A DNA stretch of 64,000 bases, from contig CAVPTI010000011.1 in the NCBI GenBank assembly GCA_963708775.1, positions 1 to 64,000 of the forward strand. The letters are read 5' to 3'. The notes beneath the pieces were generated by a model, which worked only from the letters and a program-made list of their open reading frames with translations, was not told the origin of the DNA and did not search any database. Made by a program: the position numbers and the translations under genes. Below, one piece after another: positions 56,908 through 64,000 of the stretch (its first letter is position 1; every line of letters starts with the position of its first letter). The stretch is from JAGVSR01 sp963708775. GTDB taxonomy: Bacteria > Pseudomonadota > Alphaproteobacteria > Rhizobiales > Hyphomicrobiaceae.

Positions 56908-58851
56908 TCAGGCGCGGAGGGCGCCGCCCGCGTTTTCGGTGCGACCGAGGGCGGAGAAGACTTTGGTGACGATGCCGGCGGCGTCGAGGCCGGCTTCTGC
57001 GTACATGACCTCGGGTTTGTCGTGGTCGATGAAGGTATCCGGCAACGTCATGGTCCGCACCTTGAGGCCGTGGTCGAGCAGGCCTTCGCGCGAGAGGAAT
57101 TCCAGGACGTGACTGCCGAAACCGCCGACGCTGCCTTCCTCGATGGTGATCAGCACCTCGTGGTTGCGGGCCAGATCGCGGATGAGATCTTCATCGAGAG
57201 GTTTCATGAAGCGCGCATCGGCGATGGTCGTCGAGAGGCCCTGGGCTGCGAGCTGGTCGGCGGCTTTGTGGGCTTCGGCGAGACGGGTGCCGAGCGAAAG
57301 GATCGCGACGGTCGAGCCTTCGCGAACGATGCGGCCCTTGCCGATTTCGAGCGGCACGCCTTCGGCGGGGAGATCGAGGCCGATGCCTTCGCCGCGCGGA
57401 TAGCGGACGGCGGAGGGGCGGTCGTCGATGGACGCGGCGGTGGCGACCATGTGGACGAGTTCTGATTCATCGGCCGCGGCCATGATGACGAAGCCCGGCA
57501 GGCAGCCGAGGTAGGCCAGATCGAAGGAGCCGGCGTGGGTCGGGCCGTCGGCGCCGACGAGGCCGGCGCGGTCGATCGTGAAGCGGACGGGTAGCGACTG
57601 GATCGCGACATCGTGGACGACCTGATCGTAGCCGCGCTGCAGGAACGTGGAGTAGATGGCGCAGAACGGCTTCAGGCCCTCGGTGGCCAGGCCCGCCGCG
57701 AATGTGACGGCGTGCTGCTCGGCGATGCCGACGTCGAACATGCGATCGGGGAAGGCGCGGCCGAAGACGTCGAGACCGGTGCCTTCGGGCATGGCGGCGG
57801 TGATGGCGACGACGCGATCGATCCTTCTTGGCTTCGGCGATCAGGCTGTTGGCGAAGACATTGGTGTAGCTGGGCGCGTCGGCTTTCGGTTTGACCTGGG
57901 TGCCGGTGACGACATCGAATTTGGCGACGCCGTGATACTTGTCGACGGAGGCTTCGGCGGGCGCGTAGCCCTTGCCCTTCTTCGTGATGACATGAAGCAG
58001 GATCGGGCCTGTTCGGCGTCGCGGCAGTTTTTCAGGACCGGCAGGAGCTGGTCGAGGTCGTGGCCGTCAATCGGGCCGACGTAGTAGAAGCCCAGTTCTT
58101 CGAACCAGCGTGCCGCCCGACATGATGGTGCGCGACATTTCCTCGACGCGGGCGGCGCGGCGCTCCCACTTCTTGGGCAGGCGCTTGGCGAGCTGCTTGG
58201 CGAAGTCGCGCAGGTGGAGATAGGTGCTGCTCGAGGTGGCGCGGGCGAGATAGTTGGAGAGCGCGCCCGTCGGGCGGGGCAATCGACATCTCGTTGTCGT
58301 TCAGGATGACGATGAGGCGCTCGTCGCGGGCGCCGGCGTTGTTCATGGCTTCGTAGGCCATGCCGGCCGACATGGCGCCGTCGCCGATGACGCAAATGAC
58401 GTTGTTGTTGCCGCCCTTGAGGTCGCGGGCGACTGCCATGCCGAGGCCGGCGGAGATCGAGGTGGAGGAGTGGGCGGCGCCGAAGGGGTCGTATTCGCTT
58501 TCGGCGCGCTTGGTGAAGCCGGAAAGGCCGCCGCCGGTGCGCGAGTGTGCGGATGCGATCGCGGCGTCCGGTGAGAATTTTGTGCGGATAGCACTGGTGG
58601 CCGACATCGCAAATGAGCCGGTCGCGCGGCGTATCGAAGACGCGATGGATGGCGAGGGTCAGTTCGACGACGCCGAGGCCGGCACCCAAATGGCCGCCGG
58701 TGACGGAGACGGCTTCAATCGTCTCGCGTCGCAGCTCTTCGGCAAGCTGTTTCATGTCGCTTTCGGGAAGCGCGCGCAGATCGGCGGGCACGCGGACCTT
58801 GTCCAGCAGGGGCTTGGGTGATGGCACGGGCTGTCCGATATGTGCGTTCAT
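56908..58851 (-). CDS. dxs: 1-deoxy-D-xylulose-5-phosphate synthase, five frame breaks
   Basis: TPP enzyme that makes DXP from pyruvate and GAP, the first step of the MEP isoprenoid route. Conserved parts appear in order across frames: MKQLAEELRRETIEAV, HLGAGLGVVELTLAIH, DVGHQCYPHKILTGR, GGGLSGFTKR, GLGMAVARDLKGG, VIGDGAMSAGMAYEAMNNAG, NDNEMSIAPPTGALSNYL, GFYYVGPIDGHD, HVITKKGKGYAPAE, MPEGTGLDVF, RMFDVGIAEQHAVT, TIEEGSVGGFGSHV. Breaks occur near 58560, 58265, 58115, 58015 and 57820 (the last a 4-base ATCG duplication). The whole enzyme is otherwise present and it is normally essential, so these are probably sequence errors or this is a second copy. 17 bases after crtB. Confidence 0.88.
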
Positions 58852-58867
58852 GGCCGGTTCTCCGGTT

Positions 58868-59972
58868 CTAGGCTTCTGCACGCGTCGACGACTGAGCTTG
58901 CGTGCCGGATAAGCGCGCAATCTGGGCCTCGCGCTCGCGCAGCTCGAGGCGTTCAAACATTTCTATGATGCGAGCGGTCCGCGCGGGCAGGTTCCACCAC
59001 GCGGGTGAGACCGGCTCGATCGCGTGGGGATGCACGGCATCCAGAAGGTAGGCGGCTTCGCGGACGCGATCTGGAATGATGACCGGTGTCTGCGTCAGCG
59101 AAAGAGAGGCGGAGAGGGCGGCCTTCGCGGCGAGTTCGATCTTGCGCTTGGCGGGCACGATTGCGCGCTGCGAGATCGAGTTGTGGCCGTTGCGGCGGAC
59201 TTCATTGCCGATTTCCCCGTAGAGGTAGGCGGCGGCGAAGATGCCCGTGCGGCAGTCGACGGGAAGGGCGGAAATTCCGCGCGCGGCGCGGCGGTAGAGG
59301 CTGTCGGCCGCCTCCAGGAGACGCTCGACGATCTCGGCGATCTCCGGCGAGGCTTGCGGATCGGCGAGCCAAACGTCCGGGTCGAGGCCGGCATGACGCA
59401 TCCAGGCGAGCGGGAGGTAGATCCTGCCGGCGCGGGCGTCTTCACCGACGTCGCGGGCGATGTTGGAAAGCTGCATTGCGATACCGAGATCGCAGGCGCG
59501 GGCGAGCTGTGCCCGATCGCGCGTGCCCATCAGCAAGGCCATCATGGCGCCGACGCTGCCGGCGACGCGCGTGGCATAGGCGAGGACTTCGGCAAAGGTC
59601 TCGTAACGGCGGCCGTCGGCGTCCCACGCGAAGCCTTCGATCAGTGCGTCGGGCAGGGTGCGGGGGATGTCGAAGCGGTGCACCACGGCCGAGAAGGCGC
59701 GATCGGTCGATGAGGCATACGGGGCATTGCGATAGATGGCGTCCAGCGCGGTCTCTGAGGAGCGCCAGATTGCCCGCGGTGGCGCCACCGATGTCGATGA
59801 TGTCGTCGGCTTCGCGGCAGAAGGCATAGAGTGCGATTGCCGGATCGCGGACGCGGCGCGGCAAGAGCCGGGATGCGGCGAGGAACGTGCGCGAGCCGTT
59901 CGCGAGTTTTTCGCGGCAAGCGTCGAGGTCTGCAGCTGCAAGCCGCTGTTCCTCAGGCGAAAGCTGACGCAT
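58868..59972 (-). CDS. crtB: Phytoene synthase, one frameshift
   Basis: Condenses two GGPP to phytoene. Start MRQLSPEEQRLAAADLDACR with first Asp-rich motif YAFCREADDIID. The frame breaks near 59758 and continues as SSETALDAIYRNAPYASSTDR. Second motif LSNIARDVGEDARAGRIYLP is intact. Overlaps the crtI stop by 20 bases, and dxs follows. Confidence 0.93.
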
Positions 59973-61485
59973 CGGGGACGATCCTGTCGAGGACGCGAGC
60001 GGAGGAAAGAACACCCGGCACGCCAGCACCCGGATGGGTTCCGGCGCCGACGAGGTAGAGATGTTCGATATCTTCGCTACGGTTATGCGGACGGAACCAC
60101 GCACTCTGAGTGAGCACAGGTTCCAGGCTGAACGCGGCGCCTTTGTAGGACATGAGGCGGTCGCGGAAGTCGAGTGGAGTCATGATGCGCGAGGTGGCGA
60201 GGTGGTTCTCGAAGCCCGGCATCACGGTGTCAGACAGATACTTGGCGATACGCTGGCGATAGGGTTCGGCTTCGGTCGTCCAATCGGTGTCGCCTTCCAG
60301 ATGCGGGACAGGCGAGAGGACATAGAATGCGTCATTGCCGGCAGGAGCGAGCGAGGGATCGGTTGCCGTTGGACGGTGCAGATAGAGGCTGAAATCGGCC
60401 GCGAGGCGTTTGCTTTCGAAGATGTCGTTCAGAAGTTCGCGATAGCGCGGCCCGAGCAGGATCGTGTGGTGGGGAACATCGTCGTATTTCTTGTTGGTGC
60501 CGAAATACCAGACGAACAGGCTCATCGAATAGCGGGCCTTGTCGAGGCGCTTATCGGTCCAGGTGCGGCGCGCGCTCTTGGGCAGAAGATAGCGATACGT
60601 CCAGGCGGCGTCGGCGTTGGAGACCACGACATCGGCGGGGAGGATTTCGCCGGAAGCCAGGCGTACGCCTGTGGCGCGGCGGCCATCGAGCGTGATTTCG
60701 GATACTTCCGCGCCGTAGCGGATGTCGCCGCCCTGGGTGCCGATCAGTTTGACCAGGCCTTCGACGAGGCTGCCGGTTCCGCCCATCGCGAAATGGACGC
60801 CGAAGCGGCGTTCCAGGAATGTGATCAGGCCGTAGATCGATGTGACGTTGAACGGATTGCCGCCGACGAAGAGTGGATGGAAGCTCAGGAACACCCGCAG
60901 GCGCGGGTCCTGCACGTGTTTAGAGGCGAGGCTGTAGATCGAGCGGTAGCTTTCGAGCTTGAAGAGCTGCGGCAACAGCTTGGCCATATCGGTCCAGCTG
61001 TCGAAAGGCACGTCGCCCAACTGCTCGAAACCGACGGCGTAAATCTGCTGGGCTTGAGCCATGAAGCGCTCGTAGCCTGCGACGTCGCCGGGTGAGATGC
61101 GGGCGACCTCGCGGCGCATGGCTTCCGGGTCGGCGCAGCAGGTGAGCGTTTCGCCATCGTGGAAGCGGAGCGTGTAGAACGGCGACAATGGACGCAGGTC
61201 GATATCGTCGGACATCTTGCGGCCGCAGAGCGCCCAGAGTTCTTCAAGAAGGAATGGCGCGGTGATGATCGTAGGTCCGGCATCGAACGTAAATCCGTCC
61301 TGGCGGAAGACATAAGCCCGTCCGCCGGCGGCATCGAGTTTTTCGAGGACGGTCACTTTGTAGCCGCGAGCGCCGAGACGCACCGCTGCTGCCAATCCAC
61401 CAAAGCCGCTGCCGATGACAACCGCATGCGGCCGTGCCTCTGGAACGGGATAGGCGGCACTGGAGCGGGCGGAATGTGTCAACAT
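59953..61485 (-). CDS. crtI: Phytoene desaturase
   Basis: 510 residues. FAD site HAVVIGSGFGGLAAAVRLGARGYKVTVLEKLDAAGGRAYVF, FDAGPTIITAPFLLEELW, and C-terminal HLYLVGAGTHPGAGVPGVLSSARVLDRIV. Successive desaturations of phytoene toward lycopene. A PpsR-type palindrome covers the start codon. Confidence 0.95.
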   Translation of the reverse strand: MLTHSARSSAAYPVPEARPHAVVIGSGFGGLAAAVRLGARGYKVTVLEKLDAAGGRAYVFRQDGFTFDAGPTIITAPFLLEELWALCGRKMSDDIDLRPLSPFYTLRFHDGETLTCCADPEAMRREVARISPGDVAGYERFMAQAQQIYAVGFEQLGDVPFDSWTDMAKLLPQLFKLESYRSIYSLASKHVQDPRLRVFLSFHPLFVGGNPFNVTSIYGLITFLERRFGVHFAMGGTGSLVEGLVKLIGTQGGDIRYGAEVSEITLDGRRATGVRLASGEILPADVVVSNADAAWTYRYLLPKSARRTWTDKRLDKARYSMSLFVWYFGTNKKYDDVPHHTILLGPRYRELLNDIFESKRLAADFSLYLHRPTATDPSLAPAGNDAFYVLSPVPHLEGDTDWTTEAEPYRQRIAKYLSDTVMPGFENHLATSRIMTPLDFRDRLMSYKGAAFSLEPVLTQSAWFRPHNRSEDIEHLYLVGAGTHPGAGVPGVLSSARVLDRIVPDASAFA

Positions 61486-61494
61486 AAGATGACA
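61477..61494. promoter_or_regulatory. PpsR/CrtJ operator overlapping the crtI start codon
   Basis: TGT at 61477-61479 and ACA at 61492-61494 with a 12-base spacer. The crtI ATG (61485-61483) lies within it. A single site; position suggests blocking of transcription start just upstream or of early elongation. Confidence 0.7.
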
Positions 61495-61548
61495 TTTAAG
61501 AGTGTAAAGCTGGGTTGCGCAAGTCTGAACTTGGGTCTGGAGCGAAAT

Positions 61549-62451
61549 TCAGACGGTCTTCTCGGGTCCGCCGGCGGAAAAGATGACGTCGGCGATGCGC
61601 GTGGGGGCTTCCTCGTGTGCCAGGTGCCCCACGCCGGTCAGTCGAACGGTGCGACTAGAGGGCACCACGCGCGCGATGAGGTGCGCGTCGTCGGGGGAAA
61701 TCGTGAGGTCGTTGTCGCCAATGACGAGGAGCAGGGGGGGCTTCAGGCGGGGTAGATCGCGCAGCAGGCTGTCGAGGTCCCAGGACGCCATCATCGCAAG
61801 CGTGCTCGACACGTGCGGAGGAGAGGCGAACAGCCGCTGATACAAGACGAGGCTCTCCTGCGGAATGGTGGAGCCGGTGCTTTTCAAAAGCCGCTCGACG
61901 GACGTCCCGTCGCTGGCGCTCCAGGCGAAGAGTTGGGGCACGAGAGGGTTCAGGGTCAGGAGTTTGGCGAGCGGCGAGAACATTCGCGTCACGAAGCCGC
62001 CAAAAGGCACAAAGGCGCCGTTCAGGGCGATGATCGATCGTGGGGCGAGTTGCTGGTCGAGGCTCATGCGGGCGAGGATGGCAGCGCCAGCCGAATGTCC
62101 GACCGCGATCTGCGGTTCGAGCCCCAAGGCATCGAGCAGGTGGCGGATGGATGTAGCCATGCCGCGCATCGAGAGGTCTTTTCTGCCGGAGATGGTGGTG
62201 AAGCCCTGACCGGGCAGATCGGGCGCGATGACGGTAAAGCGCTCGGCAAGAATTGGAATCAAGCCGGCCCAGGAGTGGGTGGAGGCACCGGTGCCGTGCA
62301 GCAGCAGAAGCGGCGGGCCTTCGCCCATGACCTGCACGTGCCAGCGGATGCCGGGTGTTTCGACGAGGCGACTTGCGGCGCGGTTCGGCCAGTCTTGAGC
62401 GTGACGATTGAAGTCCAAGGGTTCCGGCATCGTCGATATCACTGGGTCCAA
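61549..62451 (-). CDS. bchO: Magnesium-chelatase-associated alpha/beta hydrolase BchO
   Basis: 300 residues, alpha/beta hydrolase fold: PPLLLLHGTGASTHSW (oxyanion region), IAVGHSAGAAILARM (nucleophile elbow), VIGDNDLTISPDDA (Asp) and GVGHLAHEE (His). BchO genes lie with bchD and bchI and are needed for efficient Mg insertion, though the reaction is not well defined. Confidence 0.93.
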   Translation of the reverse strand: MDPVISTMPEPLDFNRHAQDWPNRAASRLVETPGIRWHVQVMGEGPPLLLLHGTGASTHSWAGLIPILAERFTVIAPDLPGQGFTTISGRKDLSMRGMATSIRHLLDALGLEPQIAVGHSAGAAILARMSLDQQLAPRSIIALNGAFVPFGGFVTRMFSPLAKLLTLNPLVPQLFAWSASDGTSVERLLKSTGSTIPQESLVLYQRLFASPPHVSSTLAMMASWDLDSLLRDLPRLKPPLLLVIGDNDLTISPDDAHLIARVVPSSRTVRLTGVGHLAHEEAPTRIADVIFSAGGPEKTV

Positions 62452-62483
62452 GGCCGGGGCCTTCCCGCCGTTGCCGGAAGAGA

Positions 62484-64000
62484 TCAGTTGCGCGTTCCGC
62501 TTCCGTCTTGATCGCGGCGGGAGGCGAAGACGGCCTGTGAAAGTCGCGTGCTGTCCGCATGCGGCAGCGGCAGGTAGCGGGCGCCCATTCCGGCGGCCAA
62601 TTGTTCCGCTTCAGCATTGCGGCGCGGAGAGGTGTCGATCAGAAGGGCGTTAATGCCGAGGGCGCGCATGTTTTCGGCGACGGCTAAGGCATCGGCCATG
62701 GCCGTTTTCCGGCCGGGCTTGCCGGCGCGGTCGATGTTGGCTTTGCCGTCGGTCAGCATGACCACGGTGGGACTGATGCCCTTTTGCTTTTGTGTGGCGG
62801 CCAGCTGAACGGCGGTGTCGATGGCGGTGGCGAGCGGCGTGCCGCCGCCGCCGGGAAGACCCGCGAGGCTGCGCTGGGCACGCGTCAGTGATCGCGTGGG
62901 AGGAAGGAGCGTGTCGGCGGTGGTGCCGCGGAAGGCGATGAGAGCGACGCTGTCGCGGCGGACGTAGCATTCCGACAGGATGATCTCGACGGCGCCTTTG
63001 GCTTCGGCGAGGCGGTGCAGCGCACTCGAGCCGGACGCATCGACGACGAAGATGGTGGTCGATGTTGTCTTCTGCTTAAAGCGCGCGATGCGGAAATCAT
63101 CGGCGCGGACTTCGATGCGCTCGCGGCCATCTGCGAGGAGCTGTGGTCCGCCGCGCAGACGCTTGCGGATCAGCTGCATGGGTGCGGCGGCGCGCAGGGT
63201 TTCGATGAGAGACAGGACATTGCCGTTGCGCGGCTCGCCGCGGCGGACGCCGGCGGGCCGGCCGCGCAGCTTCGAGGCTTGGCTGGCGCCGACCTTGCCG
63301 CTGGAGGGCGGTGCGCGGCCCGTGATCTTCTGCTCGGCGAGCGTGGCGAGCACGGCATTGGGGATCGCGGCCTGAGCGGCGGCGAGCACGAGTTCCATGT
63401 CTTCCGGCGTGATCGCCTGTTCAGGTTGGGTGTCTTCGCCGCCGGGGTCGGTGGTTTCGGGCGCTTGCGCCTGTTGTGGTTCGTCTTCCGCGCCATCGGG
63501 GTTATCGGGCGGGGCTTCTGTGGGAAGGCGCGTTGCGCGCGGTCCGAGCACAAGGCGAGCGGCGACTTCGGCGTCTGCTGTTGTTGCCTGTGTGCGGCCG
63601 TCGAGGGCGGCGTTGATGCGGGCGATGGCGATGGCAAGGATGGGTGCGCGGATCGAATTGATGCCGAGCGCGCATCCCGCTTCACAGAAGAGGGTGGCGA
63701 GGTTTGCGTCTGCAGTTGTCTCGGGCAGGAGGCGGCGGGCGGCGGCCAAGCGGCTCGGCCAGTCGGGCTCGATTGCGGTGTCGCGCAGGCTGAGCCCGTC
63801 GAGCGAGAGCCAGATGGCGAGGCGATCGCGCAGTGCGGTGGGGACGGTTTCGTCCGGCTCGACGCCTTCATCGAGGGCGATGATGCCGAAGCGGGCGGGG
63901 AGTTTGGCGGACAGGCCGTCGCGTTCCATCTCGACGCGACCGTAGTCGAGCGTGCGGACGATGCGGGCGGTTCGGCCGCCGTCAAGACGTTCGGCGCTGG
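62484..64000 (-). CDS. bchD: Magnesium chelatase subunit D (N-terminus outside window)
   Basis: About 505 residues in window, running off the right edge in frame. An AAA-type part (RTARIVRTLDYGRVEM...) leads to an acidic/proline-rich linker (APPDNPDGAEDEPQQAQAPETTDPGGED) and a C-terminal VWA/MIDAS domain: FVVDASGSSALHRLAEAKGAVEIIL, GGGTPLATAID, VMLTDGKANID. Works with BchI and BchH to insert Mg into protoporphyrin IX. 32 bases before bchO. Confidence 0.96.
   Translation of the reverse strand, partial: SAERLDGGRTARIVRTLDYGRVEMERDGLSAKLPARFGIIALDEGVEPDETVPTALRDRLAIWLSLDGLSLRDTAIEPDWPSRLAAARRLLPETTADANLATLFCEAGCALGINSIRAPILAIAIARINAALDGRTQATTADAEVAARLVLGPRATRLPTEAPPDNPDGAEDEPQQAQAPETTDPGGEDTQPEQAITPEDMELVLAAAQAAIPNAVLATLAEQKITGRAPPSSGKVGASQASKLRGRPAGVRRGEPRNGNVLSLIETLRAAAPMQLIRKRLRGGPQLLADGRERIEVRADDFRIARFKQKTTSTTIFVVDASGSSALHRLAEAKGAVEIILSECYVRRDSVALIAFRGTTADTLLPPTRSLTRAQRSLAGLPGGGGTPLATAIDTAVQLAATQKQKGISPTVVMLTDGKANIDRAGKPGRKTAMADALAVAENMRALGINALLIDTSPRRNAEAEQLAAGMGARYLPLPHADSTRLSQAVFASRRDQDGSGTRN

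Noticed and set aside
56908..58851. Calling dxs a pseudogene
   Set aside because: All conserved blocks are present and breaks elsewhere in the window also hit strongly conserved genes, so sequence error is the simpler explanation.

Overview
The window comes from a purple phototrophic alphaproteobacterium, probably of the order Hyphomicrobiales (Rhizobiales). The order is an inference from gene content and high-GC codon use; no rRNA is present to confirm it. Roughly the last 20 kb is a photosynthesis gene cluster for bacteriochlorophyll a, spirilloxanthin-type carotenoids, LH1 and a type II reaction centre. I see no tRNA, rRNA, CRISPR array or intact insertion sequence.

Layout. 0-7 kb: a PhoPQ/QseBC-type two-component system next to a heavy-metal RND efflux operon (adaptor, pump, DUF3240, small membrane protein). 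7-13 kb: a ferric-reductase-like flavocytochrome, a short VIT-type transporter, an H-NS/HvrA-type nucleoid protein, two frameshift-broken genes (DUF4239, OmpA-like), OmpW and a YdhR-like protein. 13.9-16.7 kb: a MetX-like hydrolase, a DUF938 methyltransferase and an SDR in a row. 16.8-23.8 kb: a sulfur locus with cysteine synthase, a family 2A (SrpI-type) encapsulin shell, its cysteine desulfurase cargo with a very long disordered N-terminus, serine O-acetyltransferase, a sulfate-binding protein, a small hypothetical gene and, at the head, a 21-codon leader ORF ending CCCPCCC. 24-30 kb: a second RND efflux pair and small hypotheticals. 31-35 kb: a probable copper-uptake set (DUF2946, TonB receptor, YcnI-PCuAC fusion). 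35-43 kb: a SYLF protein, a third RND efflux pair, an SDR-like protein and a degenerate EAL protein.

43.8-64 kb: the photosynthesis cluster. Read on the minus strand it runs bchD-bchO-crtI-crtB-dxs, then crtE-crtF-bchC-bchX-bchY-bchZ-(pufQ)-pufB-pufA-pufL-pufM. crtD-crtC run the other way, divergent from crtE. Four TGT-N12-ACA palindromes (PpsR/CrtJ type) lie where they would be expected: two in front of bchC, one between crtE and crtD, and one on the crtI start. A strong bidirectional terminator follows pufM, and no pufC or pufX is visible.

How the parts fit. The sulfur locus would import sulfate, make O-acetylserine and cysteine, and pull sulfur from cysteine inside a protein shell. The poly-cysteine leader suggests that cysteine supply controls at least part of it. 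dxs, crtE, crtB, crtI, crtC, crtD and crtF give isoprenoid flux into carotenoids; bchC/X/Y/Z, bchD and bchO cover bacteriochlorophyll steps; puf encodes the photosystem.

Caution: about 16 single-base (or similar small) frame breaks occur across the window, several in homopolymers and several in conserved or normally essential genes (dxs five times, crtB, bchC, cysK, encapsulin cargo twice). Sequencing error is more likely than gene death for most of them, so frameshifted genes are listed over their full apparent span.
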